A stretch of DNA of 64,000 bases from Rhabdophis nuchalis (taxonomy: Eukaryota; Chordata; Lepidosauria; Squamata; Natricidae), in assembly GCA_039707465.1 (NCBI GenBank), contig CM077646.1, positions 83,701,215 through 83,765,214 of the forward strand, given 5' to 3'. How positions within the stretch are numbered: the first letter of the stretch is position 1; each line of letters begins with the position of its first letter. A model generated the notes under the pieces. The model saw only the letters and a list, made by a program, of their open reading frames with translations. It was not told the origin of the DNA and made no database searches. The position numbers and the translations under genes are program-made. Below, piece by piece: positions 23,360 through 36,700 of the stretch.

Positions 23360-23847
23360 CAGCCTTTCTCAACCTTTTTATTCTGAATAATATTCAAATC
23401 TCAGGGAATCCCCCCCCCCCCCAGTGCATAAACATTATACTTACAGTGCCCCAAAATATTTTTTTTAAAATCATGATTGCTCATCAAATATCTAGAGCCT
23501 CGATGATGAACCTTTGGCAAGCGTGCCAGAAATGGCACACCCAGCCATCTCTCTGGGCATGCCAGCTGTTGCCTGTTGCTCTTTCGGGGTCCGGCACGCT
23601 CATCCATGCTGGCCAATTGGTCTTTGTACACAGGGGAGTGCCAGAAATCGGAAGATCAGCTCCTTGGCATGCATGTGCGTGCAGGAAACCAGAAGATCAG
23701 CTTTCTGGTATGCACCTGCGCACCGAGGAACTGCTCTTCCGGTTTCCGGTGCTCCCCCACTCAGTGCCCCAAAAGTTTGCCAACACTGATCTAGAGACTT
23801 TTCATGAAATCCTAGAGTTTCACAAAACCCTCAGTTGAGAAAAGATG
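23360..23847. mobile_element. hAT-type element interrupted by another MITE
   Basis: Starts cagcctttctcaacc and ends cagttgagaaaagatg, an imperfect inverted pair. Flanks tactagac (23352-23359) and cactagat (23848-23855) agree at 6 of 8. The element at 23498-23788 lies inside it. A C-run of 12 or more is internal. Confidence 0.6.
23498..23788. mobile_element. Nested hAT-type MITE
   Basis: Inserted within the element at 23360-23847. Flanks atctagag at 23490-23497 and 23789-23796 are identical. The left end, cctcgatgatgaacc, is a mutated form of cagtgatggcgaacc; the right end is gtttgccaacactg. Related to the copy at 19419-19646. Confidence 0.8.
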
Positions 23848-24335
23848 CACTAGATTGTTGTAATATGTATTATTAAATCCAAATTCTTTATTTTAGGAAC
23901 CGCTGCTCTAAGATGTTTATGTAATCAAATTTTATAGCTTTTCTCTGGAATACAAATGGCTTAAAGTGCAATCCTGTGGATATCTATTCCAAAATAAGCT
24001 CTCCTGAATTCAGTTGGATTTATCCCCAGGTAAGCATGTATAGGATTGTTGCCGGATATAATTATGTTTAAATTCTTGATTTATTTCTTCCATTGCTTTT
24101 ATGGATTGGACAAATCATTGGGCCTTCCAGTAAACTTCCTAAAGTTTTTCTTTGATGCATGTGGCAAAGATGCATGCATTTGGTTTTCAAATAATCAGAT
24201 CCTAGGAAATAGGTGAATGAGATCCTAATATATGGTAGTTTGTTTATGTTGCTCTGCTGATCTCTTATGTTTCTTCATTATTAACATTTGGTTGAACTCT
24301 TATTTTTCTATTTGCCAGGCCTATGTTAATAAAAA

Positions 24336-24738
24336 ATGTCAGTAAATAACTTCTTTGGAAATAAGAAGAGAAACAGCTCCATATTATATGAACTTGACCA
24401 GACAAAAATTACTTCGCCTCTCCAGAGATCTATAAGCCATAATAATATTGGAAATCATGATGAAGGCTTCCCACCAAACAAGCGTTACAAAAGTGTTGTT
24501 TCATCCAAATGTAAAGAAACGGAAGATCCATTTGGGGATAATGATGATTTTACAGTAGATGACTTGAAGGAGATAGACATTATTTCTTCCCAGGCATTGA
24601 CACTAGATGTTTCTTCAGAAACAAATTTGTTGAAAACGGAAAAAAATGGTCAGTTGTCTGTTTTTCCGAATAGCATCAATCAATTCAAAACACCTGATCA
24701 ATGGAATATTACTCTAACAACTGAGACAAAACCATTTG
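24336..24738 (+). CDS. ATRIP: ATRIP coding exon 1
   Basis: Residues 1-134 plus one base. Contains the basic patch PPNKRYK and the acidic RPA-binding motif at 71-88. Acceptor TTTGCCAG ends at 24318; donor G/GTATGT. The frame runs past the donor to 24845 by chance. Confidence 0.93.
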
Positions 24739-27700
24739 GTATGTACACAATAAATACAGAAATCAGTAAGAGGCAGTGGATTGATATGAAACAAATATAT
24801 GGAAAAAAATTGCAACAAATTCACTTTTATCTTCTGGAAATTTAATTCAGCTCATTTCTTTTTTCTTTCACCCCTACATATCCATGTTGGGTAATATAAT
24901 AAAAAATAAATCTATGTGAAAGAGCAGTCTTTTTATTGTACTGCATAATAACAGGATTGGCTTGTCACTTATCAATCCTTTTAGTAAACACAAAAAAACG
25001 TGTACGTATAACAAGATAGGATGGAATTGCTTGCTATTAAAATTATCTTCCATTTTCCTAGCAAGAAGATACAACCATGATAAAACTTATGATTATCTGC
25101 TTTTGCCTATTTGTCTTTGATTTAAAATTAAAGTTCTTAAATAAAAAAACCCTCAATATTTATAAAGAAGGCATAGCTATAAGGCTCTGTTAGCCACATT
25201 TAACTGCCTATCACCATTCTGAGACCATATTGCTGAATTGTGATAGTAAAATAACAGGAATTTGGCACCGGTTTTTCTATTCAAACAGAAGATCATAGTG
25301 GAAACATTTAACTGTTCGGATTCCCATTCCAAATTAGATCAGAATGACCTTTTCTCAGTCCAGCTGCAGGGTTTATAAGGGTTATAAGAATGAGATGGGA
25401 GTAGGAAGTTCTTGAGAAACAACATGTTTTCAGGTCCCTGATTTTAACTCTCCTGAAAAAACATCTGAAATTGAGTCTAAAATAGCACTTTGGAGATTTG
25501 AGAGAATTTTTTTAAAGATTCATTTTCAAGTAGTTTGTAAGTTTTCCATTCCTTTTCCCACCCTTAAGAAACAAAAGTAAAAGAATGAACTAAAAATTTA
25601 TCTAGCCCTTTATTAAAATCACATTACTAGATTAATTTCTATCTATCTACAGAAAATAGTATACCGGGAGAAGAAATGAAACTTAAAGAAAGATTTAAAC
25701 TTGAAACACTCCAAGCACAATACAAGGAGGCCATGAAAAAGGTGAGATGCAACTTGTTCATGCTTTTTGGAATGTAACCAGGAATTAAATTCTAGTCCTA
25801 AAACTTTTTGATACAGCTTCTTTGACTATGCAATGTACATGCTATTCAGGAGAAAGCTTCGTAGCGTTCAGTGGCACATGAGCTAATTATATATAGAATT
25901 GTAACCTAGACATAAAAGAACAAGAAGCAATGGGTGGAAACTAATCAAGGAGAGAAGCAACTTAGAACTTAGGATAAATTTCCTGACAGTTAGAACAATT
26001 AATCAGTGGAACAGCTTGCCTCCAGAAGTTGTGAATGCCCCAACACTGCAAGTCTTTAAGAAGATATTGGATAGCCATTTGTCTGAAACGGTATAGGGCT
26101 TCCTGCCTAGGCAGTGGGTTGGACTAGAAGACCTCCAAGGTCCCTTCCAACTCTGCTATTGTATTGTATTGAAACTAAAGGATGTATAGTTTTAAAACAA
26201 TTGCATAGTTAAAAAGGGACAATTAGATAAGAAAATTATGTATATGTGTGTGTTTACAAATATTCAAACATATATGTAAATTATGAGTGATTGAAAATGT
26301 GTTGATTTAATGAACACCAGAGAACCCATGTACTCATACAAAATGCAAATAATTTTGGTGGCATGCACAACTGTATTACCGTATGTTTTGCACTATAAGA
26401 CCCCCCCCAAAAGTGGGTGGAAATGTCTGTGTGTCTTATAGAGTGAATATTGCATCACAGACAGGGCCGTAACTGCAGCCGGTTGGTGCAGCGGCGATGA
26501 CAGGCAGCAGCGGCAAACAGCCGCCTATTGGCAGTTGGATTGGCCTCCCGGAATGCTGCTGAGTGGCAGTGACAGGCAGCGGCAATCCCTGCCACCTGGA
26601 ACAGCTGATTGGCGGGATTCTGAGAGGCTGATACAACTGCCAATCAGTGAGCAGTGATAACCAGGGAATGCTGGTGAAGGTTAACCATTCCCTGGCGGAG
26701 GCAGCAGACAGAGGAGGAAGCAATAGTACCATTTCTGGTCAGCCAGCCTGCTGATTGGTAGGGCTACAGGAGGCTGGGATCCAATTGTCGCTCAGCTGAC
26801 TGTTGGTGGGTGCAGTGGAGCACAGCTCGGACAAGCCACATGCTGGGGCTGGGAGGCAGATTTTTTGTTTTCTTGTTTTCCACCCCAAAAGCTAGATGCA
26901 TCTTATGGTCCGGAGCATCTTATGGTCCAGAGCAACTTATGGTTCAGAGCAAAAAATACAGTATATATCTCTGGTGCAATATGGATTTTTAAGATCTTAT
27001 TGATTTGTTTTGTTCAAATGGAAATAAATTTATTAGGACAAATATTGTTAATCTAAGGAAGGCTAGATTATATGCCTCAACGGTTGCCAACATTTGCCAA
27101 TTTTCTGGGCTTGAAGGCTAACTGTGATTGGGCCTGGTTAAATATTTGGGTAGCAGAACTCCAAGCAGCTATTGTCTAGAGTTATAGTTTTATAAATGAA
27201 AAAAGCTGGTTGCCATCTGTGAAATAAAGTAGCATAACGTCGATATGTTTGAAAAAAAGAGAAGTTTTAAGAAAGAATAATTTTTAATGCTGTTATTTGA
27301 CTAAACATTGATAATTAAAACTATTGTTTTTCTATTTTAATCTTATGGCTAAAGTAGTCATAATAGCATTTCTTGAATTGATCTCAACCTTTTATAATTA
27401 TTTGCGAATACCCAAATTCATCTGAATTGATACAAAATATTGAAGCTATCTGTTTGATATCTTTGTCAGAATGTATTATTGTATAATAATACATTAATAA
27501 GAGCTAGTGTCTAATTGTTTTCATTGCATTAAAAACAATTCAATTTACAAGTTATTTTTCTATTATGATTTTGAATAAAAATTAACATTTCATCTGCAAA
27601 TAGTTTAATTATATTCGTTTTTAATATTTTAATATTTTTTAATATTTTATATTCTCTACATGGGGCTCCCCTTGAGGTGCACCCGAAGACTTCAGCTTGT

Positions 27701-30700
27701 CCAGAATGCAGCCGCGCGAGTAATAATGGGAACCTCAAGGTTTACCCACGTAACACCGCTCTTGCGCGAGCTGCACTGGCTACCTGTCGTCTTTCGGGTG
27801 CGCTTCAAGGTGTTAGTTATCATTTTTAAAGCGCTCCATGGCACGGGACCTAGCTATCTGCGGGATCGGATTCTTCCCAATACATCCCTGCGGCCGATTC
27901 GCTCCCACAGAGAGGGACTTCTCCGGGTGCCGTCCACTAGGCTATGCCAGCGGGCGACGCCCAGGGGAAGGGCCTTCTCTGTGGCGGGCCCAGCCCTCTG
28001 GAACGACCTTCCCCCCGAAATTAGAACAACTACGGACCTCAGCTCCTTCCGTCAAAAACTCAAAACACACTTTTTCTGCTTGGCCGGCCTAGGTTAGTCT
28101 CCCGTCTTTTATTAGGGTTTAGGGGATTTTAGTTAATTTTAATATTGGGGATTTTAGCGCAGGGATAATTATTGTTTAATTTGCCTTTTATTTAATCTAT
28201 TTATGTATATTTATTGATATTTTTAATTTCCCCTGTGCACCGCTCCGAGTCCCTTTGGGGAGAGGAAGCGGTCTATAAATAAAATTTATTATTATTATTA
28301 TTTAAATTCTTGTGAATTTTCAGTTGAAGGAAATGCAGGATGACATCCTTATTAAAAATGGAGAAATAAAAATTTTGCGGGATTCGATGCAGCAAATGGA
28401 ATCTACTGTGGAGGATCAGCGGAAATCATACATATTACTGGAAAGAGAGAAGGCTCAGTATTTAAATGAAAAAGAAAAGGAATTCTCCAGAAAGGTACCA
28501 TTTAACAAATGACCAATATGAACTGCATTAAAATTTCTGAGATCTAAGAAGTCCTTTGTTGAAACTTCTTTCTTTCCTTTTTGGAATGACTTTTAATGAT
28601 AGATGCTTTTTTAATCATAGATATTTTATTGTTGAAAATAATCAGTCAAAATAATCTCAGTGGCCCATTTGCCAATGAGCAATGACATGCAAACTGTTTT
28701 TTCCAATGTTGTAAAAGGACACATGAAAACCAGTGTAGAGGATAAAAAACATTAGGTCAGAATTGTTGTGATACTGAATGGTGGCCTTGAGCCAGTCACC
28801 CTCTCTCATTCCCTAGGAAGAAGGCAAGGGTAAACCATTTTTAAAATCTTGCCAAGAAAACTGCAGGGACTTCCACAGACAGTTTCCAAGAGTCAAAAGT
28901 ACCGTATTTTTCGAAGTATAAGATGCACCGGATGTTTTGAAGAGGCATTTTTTTTAAAAAAAGTAGGCAAGTAGATAGAAGGATAGAGAGGGAGAGAAAG
29001 AGAGAGAAATACAGTAGGGAGGGAGGGAGAGAGAGAGAGTAATTAGGTAGGTAGATAAAGGGAAAGAGAGAGAGAGAAAGAGAAATACAGTAGGTAGATA
29101 GGTAGGGGGAGAGAGAGTGTAGATAGGTAGGTAGGTAGAGGGAAAGAAAGAAAAATAAGAGAGAGAAATACAGTAGATGGGGAGAGAGAGAAGGTAGGTA
29201 GGTATATAGGTAGATGGGGAGGAGAGAGAAATACAGTAGGTAGAGAGAGCGCAGGTAGGTAGGTAGATGTTTCCAGGTGTATTTACCCATGTGCTGGAGA
29301 AGAAAATCGCTGTAGCACCTAAAACTTTGTGTCTGCTGGGATAGCACTTGATCAATGTAATTCTCATCAACTACTCTAACTAAACAGCTTTCAGAAAGGG
29401 GGGAAAAAGTTTTTGCACTCTGCAAACCTCCCCAAAGTGGCCCGTTTTTCACAAAAATGGGCCCATTTATTTTTCAAATAAAAGGCATGAATAGCCTGGG
29501 GGGTTGCAGAGTGATTCTGGGAGGGGAGTGGGCAAAAATGAGCAAAGAAATGACCCCGTTTTTTGCAAAAATGGGCCATTTTTTTGTCAAAAAATTGCAT
29601 GCATACCCTCATAGAGGCTTATAGAGTGCTGCTGGGGGCTGGGAGGGGGGCAAAAAACAGTCTGTTTTAGGTTCATTTCTGCCCTCCCCAGCCCCCAGGA
29701 GCTCTCTGGAAGCCTCTCTAAGGCTATGCACAGCCATTTTGGTGAAGGGGCGGGATTTCGGGAGGCAAAAAATGCTGTATTTGATATATAAGACGCACCC
29801 AGATTTTCAGCCTCTTTTCAGAGGAAAAAAGGTGCATCTTATACTCCGAAAAATACAGTAACTCAAGGGCACATTGGGAAAAAAAATGTATGCATGTGGC
29901 AAACTGTTTGATATTCTGGCTGATCTTATTTTTTCATTTATTTATTGAAAGCAGCCCTTCAGTTAAAACCAAGGGAGGGAAATTATTCTGCTGAAGGACT
30001 AGGGCCTGGCATTGAGCACTAGCCAAAGTGGAAGCTTTATCGCGTGTCTAGAAGGATTTTGGATCCATCTCCCATGCTGGAATGCCTCTCGTCCATTCCA
30101 GACTAGTTCCTTTTGGCCTTGCTGACGTTAATGTTATTCCAAAGCTCTGCAAGGGGGATTTCAAAAGTCAGATTTGCTTCTCTGATGTCAGAGCTGCTGT
30201 TCAGTTTCAGACCCCCTAGAGGGAAATGTCATAAAGCCAACAGTGCTCTGGGAGACTTCCAGCAGTCAGAGGAATGCAGGCTATGTGTGTTTGGTTTATA
30301 TTTGTTTTCGTAGATTTTCACGGGTGTAGGTATGCTGGTCTTGTTGTATTTGGGTGTTTTTCCGTGTAACCATTCTTACACGGGAAAACACCCGAATATA
30401 ACAAGACCAGCATATTTATATTTATATTTATATTTAATTGCCCTGTATGGAATTCTAATAGTTACGAATTTTTTTTTTTTTAAAAGCCCTTCTACATATG
30501 GAAATGTAAAAGATAAGCCAAATGTCTTACTATACTCGTTAAGCTTTTGGTACATCTTATCTCAGGCATCCTTGTTCCTCTTGGAGTTTAAAATAAGATG
30601 ATTGTACAAGCACTCTGTACTATGATGCTGAAAATGAATAATTTCCACAATATTTTTAGCTAAATTGCTATAACAATTGCTTCTGCTGTCTCTCTTTTCT

Positions 30701-33700
30701 GTGCATGTGTGCGGAAAGAGGAAAATATTTATACTTTTAAGAGATAAGCTTTTTTATTATGTTTGTAAATATTGTGTAACGTTTGCCTGGGAATACTAGC
30801 ACTTTCTCAGAATGGCAGAACATAATCTTTTCACTGTTTTGATGAAAAAGCCGGTAGTATTGATTTTGGGGTAACTGAAGGGAGCAAACGTATAAGTGAA
30901 AGTGAGGAAAGATTTGCAGGCTTGTTTCATAGTTGTATCTTGTTTTTTATGCTCAGTGGAATTTGAAATGTCTAATTCTTTGCTCTTTTAGTTACAGTCA
31001 CTGCAATCTGAACTACAGTTCAGAGATGCTGAAATGAATGAGCTGAGAACAAAGATTTTGAATTGTGAAAAGACTAAACCTGTGGCCCCTGTTTCATATA
31101 CCAGGTACAAAATAAGATGGAATTTGTTTTAGGAAGCTTGGTTACTGAAGACTTTCCTTACCTCCCCTTTACAGCTGAAAATAATGAATTGCGGAACAGT
31201 TCTTTTACAAGCTATAAAGCAGACACTATAATTGAACACATAGAATAAAACTCCTCAGAATTTATTTTTAGAGTTTGAATGCACAGGTTGCTACTCTTAT
31301 GCTTGGAGGATATGCCAATATGAAGAGATTGCCTTTTATTTACTCCATTATGAATGCCTAAATTTATCATTCAGATTCTTTCATTGGGAAATATAATTAA
31401 TGCTTATGCTTGGAGGATATGCCAATATGAAGAGTTTGCCTTTTATTTACTCCATTATGAATGCCTAAAATTATCATTCAGATTCTTTCATTGGAAAATA
31501 TAATTAATGCTTATGCTTGGAGGATATGCCAATATGAAGAGATTGCCTTTTATTTACTCCATTATGAATGCCTAAAATTATCATTCATTGGGAAATATAA
31601 TTAATTATAAATGTTTAACTATATTTTTTGGGGGGAAACCTTTAAAGTTTCAAAATGAAATGCCCCTATGCAGTTAATTCAGATTTTTTTTACTTTATAG
31701 TCCTAAGAAAAGCCCCTCTAACCGTATGAACATTGAAAGATGTACTCATATTGAAAAAAAAAGTTACCCCACAGAAGAGTCTTTTGGATCTCAGATATTA
31801 CCAATACCATCTTGCTCCAGGACCCAATCCCATGTCCAAACTCCTCAGCAAAATAATGGTAGGTAGATTTTTGGTGAACTTTTATTTGACCTGGGGGGGG
31901 TGAGGGTGGAACAGTAAATCTTAATTTAGCATGTCTCTGTGGGTGAGAAGGTTGAGAAAGAACTTGGAGAGGGGCGGGAGAGACCGAGCCCAGAAACCAC
32001 CAAGAGAAAATGAGCAAGTTAGTAATTTATCTCATAAATAACAATTTAGCCGGAGAAAGAAATCAAAATATAAATGTTTCAAATCATTAAAAAATAATTC
32101 ATCATAATTAACTGATGCAGTTGGGAAATTCTTCTTACATATTCTCCAAGATTCTATATTTACCCAAGACTACCATTAACAATATCTCACTGAAATCTAT
32201 ATAGTTTCTACTCCTTTGTTCTTGCCCAGCTGTGTTGCGCTTGATAGCTCTAATGCAGGGAACAAAATTCCTGTGGTATTCACATCATTTTATGTCATTT
32301 GTATAATGGTGTTGTTATACAATTGATGTAATTTGTGTAACAACAGCATTGGGGATGATATTGTAGCAATGCGGAAGACCATTGTATTTTAAAGAGCTTA
32401 GTGCCATATTTTGATTTCTCCTGCAGATTAATAACATTCTAGAAGTTTAGAGCTCATTCTGAGTGAACCTGCTTATTCATCACTCTTGCTTGCTGAATAA
32501 AAGAAAAGGGGAGGGGGACATTTTCACACAGCTGCAAAGCTTTCCTTATCTGGGAAGTTCATCATGCATTCATTCCCATCCTTGAGTTATGCACCCACCC
32601 ACCCACACATACTGAGTCAAAATTAGGTCTTGCTGTCTCATGACCATGGAAGCAGGGTCACAAAGCCTTAGAACTAGATTTTAATTTTGAAAATCCATTA
32701 AAACTCTGAGCCTCTGCACAAGTTTGAGTGCTCAGCATCTTGGGATATCTCTGCTGCTTGACATGAGTAGTTGAAGGGAGATTATTTTGTTTGGTAGGTT
32801 ATGCTTTCTTGAGTTTCTGGTTAAATTGCCTATTAGAGTTAAAGGATAAAGCTTGAAGAAATCTCCTTACTGGTGTATTTATTGTCTCTGGTTCCTCAAA
32901 GAACCAATTGTCTAACACAGGGGTCCCCAACCTTTGCAACTTTAAGTCTGAAAGACTTCAGCTCCCAGACTTCTCCAGCCAGCAAAGCTGGCTGGAGAAG
33001 TCTGGGAGCTGAAGTCCTTCAGACTTAAAGTTGCAAAGGTTGGGGACCCCTGGTCTAACACCAGCCCACTGCTGGATCTTGGCAAAACAGATGTACCCTC
33101 TGATTTAATGAGCAGTTAGGAATAGCAGACATTCTTTTCCTAGTTGGTCCATTAAATCAGTATTTTACTGTATATAACTGCGCCTCATATAGGAAAATAC
33201 GGATTTTGCTGGATTCTAGTGAATAGGATCAAGCTTAGTCTGCATAGGCATTAAGGAACGTTGTGAAGCAGTTACTGATCTTTTTCTAAAAAGATCTCTG
33301 ATGGTAGCTTCTGGGATTCCATTACTGCCTGATGTGAATATGTAACTGGATTCTCCTAATTGCAGCCATTATATGGTTCTGAAATACCGTACCGTGTTTT
33401 CCCGAAAATAAGACTGGGTCTTATATTAATTTTTGCTCCAAAAGACGGAGTAGGACTTATTTTCCAGTTAGGGCTTATTTTCAGAGAAACATGGCACTAA
33501 ATGCACCTGTCTGGCTAACAATCTTAACAGGCTTATTTTGTGGGTAGGTCTTATGAGAATCCTAAAAATCATCCTAGGGCTTATTTTCTGGCTGGGTCTT
33601 ATTTCCAGGGAAACATGGTAGTTGCAGTGTTTTGCCCTGTTTATGTTCTGAAGTTGAAAATGCATTTCAAACCTGTATCAGTTAAGTCAATCCCAAAAAC

Positions 33701-36700
33701 GGATTGCATTGTGCTAGAAGGGCAATATAGAATAGGCTAAAAACAAATACTGTTTGATTTATTGGATTTTTCTATTCAGACAGCAAAACAAATGTCCTCG
33801 TAAATGTCCACTGTCCTGAGCCAGTGAAGCAAGAAACAAGTTTCAGCTGTCCTCAGAGACCAGGTAAATTCAACTAAGAGATCTTGTGACTATTTATTTA
33901 TTTACAATTAGAAAACCTGTAGGAATTAAAATCATAGGCTATTTTAATATTAATTTCAGCTATACTGTATGGGGGGGAGATGGATGCGAGGGTTTGGGCA
34001 AATAAAGTAAAAAAAATTGTGGTGGATCTACAAATCACCCCTTCATTTATTAATAAATGCACTATTGTATTTTTGTTCTGCCGTAGAAATGAATTATTTC
34101 CAATGTCAATAGTGAAGTGGAGACTATAAAAATTCTTTACTTTCATATTCTAGATTCTGAATGTACTCTTTCTGAGACTGTTTTCTGCTTAGCACCTTGA
34201 GTTATAAATTAAAGTATATAAAATATAAAGAAAAGCAAGTTACCTTAACTTTACTTATTTTTATTTATTTTTATTTATTTATTTTATTTTTATTTTAATC
34301 ACATTTATATCCCGCCCTTCTCCACAAAGGACCCAGGGCGGCGCACAGGAATTTAAAAACATACAAAACAATACAATAGATACGGAATTTAAAAATATAT
34401 TAAATTAAATTATAATCCTATGCTAAAATCAAATTAAAATCCCTAATTTAAAACTATCTAAATAGTCTCGACGGGAGGGTTAGGCTAGGCCGGCTTGCTG
34501 AAAAAGATGTGTCTTTAGACACTGGCGGAAGAGGCGGAGGTCCGTGATGGTACGCAATTCAGGGGGTTGGTCGTTCCAAAGGGCAGGGCCCGCCACAGAG
34601 AAGGCTCTTCCCCTGGGTGTCGCCAGACGGCATTGCCCGGCTGACGGCACCCTGAGAAGGCCAACTCTGTGGGAGCGGATCGGCCAAAGGGATGTATGGA
34701 TCTATTTTACATGTTAAATAGATTAGCTTAATATTATCATCAGCTGTTCTGACTATATTAACATATTTCTATTGATATACATTTTGAACTAAGTTGTTCA
34801 ACAGTTTTCCTAGTTACTATATATGCAAGTTTTAGGAGATCTTGGTGTAATCATCCATTAGTGTTGGTTAATAGATATCTGTGTGACTAATCCCTAATCA
34901 GTCTTCTAAAGCAGGGGTCTCCAACCTTTGCAACTTTAAGTCTGAAGCAAAGCTGGCTGGAGAATTCTGGGAGCTGAAGTCCTTCAGACTTAAAGTTGCA
35001 AAGGTTGGAGACCCCTGTTCTAAAGGATGAAACCAAAAATTGGAGGGGGGAAAGTATTTTTTTAATAAATTTGTATTTTCAGTTAGAGCTAAATCACTCT
35101 GATTACATTCATGAGTTAGAGTAGTATTGCTGCTATAACTTTAGCATTTTTCCAAAAATGGTTATTAACTAATTTTTTTATTCTCACATAATACAAGTGT
35201 TGCTTATGTTATGTGAGGTAATACTAAGTCCAGCTCAGAATTTTTCACTTGGCACCTTCTAAATGTTTCATCTAACATCCAGAAAACAGATGTGGTCAGT
35301 GTCTGAACCTGTTTCTTTTCATAAATACTGTGCCCTCTTCTGAATGCAAGCTAAATGTATTTATTCTCACACACCAAACCAAGTGCTGCAACTTTAAATC
35401 ATATGGTATTTCTTTACTCAGGGATAGTGAGCATTACTATAAAATGTTATCAAATAAGTAAATGCAAAGGAAGAAAGTACATTAAATTGGGCATAGGGTG
35501 GGGACGAAGAAAGTATTTTGATATAATAATTTATATAAAGCAATTAAATATATAATGATTATGTTCACTTACTACTCAAAGCCAGGATTTTAATCAGGAT
35601 TTCTTGCATAAGATGTAACAGCAGTAGTTCTCTAGTAATGCAAAATAACAATGCACTAAACTAAAATGAAGCAAAGTATATTATTGTTTCAGCTGTTAAA
35701 CACCCACTCTGTATCTTGCTTCGGTGTGTGTCTTCAGCCTTGGATTTATCTATTGTAGGTTCCCTTTTACTAAATGCACTGATGAAGCAGCCCCTTGTTC
35801 CAGGATCATCGTTAGGAATCTGCAACCTTCTTAGCAGCAACATTGAAGCCTGGTCTGGATCTGCTATGCAATCTGCTTCTTCCAGTGTGTAGGTTTGCCA
35901 TGTTCATCTTTTCTGAAACGGGAAGAAATCAGATTGCTGAAACAGATAGGTGGATACTTTGGATCAGATGGAGCCAGCATTTTATCAGATGGAGGTGGCT
36001 TTACTTTTTCTCATTGTTTTTAGATAACTTGATTGGGTGACTCTAGGAAGTAAGCCTGATCTTGCTCTACTGAGAATGTTAAACTTTTTTTTCTCTTTGG
36101 TGGAAATTTTATTCTAGCCTAGTAGTCAGGAACAGAACTTGAGGGATTTAATTACTCAAAGTAAGTCTGAGGGGTTTGGGTTTGTTTGTTTTTTTGACAA
36201 ATATCCATTCATTTTTGACCTCTCTGCTGATTAAAGTGGGCCTCTAGTGGCATAACATTTTATATATTTTATATCTTTGCCCTATTGATGCTAACCGTAG
36301 CATATTTACCAGACCTGCTGGTCCAGCTGAAATTATAAGAAATCCTAATCCTTCCTAGTTCATTCTAATAGAAGATACAATTGTTATCCTTAATGTATCT
36401 TAGAAATTAAAGACACACATTCTCTTTGTCTCTTCCTCCTCCTCCTTTTCCTCCTCCTGCCATATCCGTCACCGGACATTGGTGATTATGTTGGCGATTC
36501 CATCTTCATAGGCAGCGACAACCATAATGCTTATGTGGAGACTCATTTACACTTTCTGTATGAGAAAGAATATTAAATTAAGATTAATTAATTAATTAAT
36601 TAAATTAAGACAAACTCTCCTTACTAACAGTATATTCTTAATTTCCTTTGCAAAAAGTGGCAGTAATGTCCTTGAGCACATCTGTCTGGCGCATGATATG

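Noticed and set aside
24739..24845. ATRIP frame continuing past coding exon 1
   Set aside because: A GTATGT donor at 24739 and a matching phase into the coiled-coil exon show this is intron read-through.
28841..29452. 203-codon frame with Tyr/Leu/Ser repeats
   Set aside because: It reads through the purine-rich microsatellite of a TA-flanked element.
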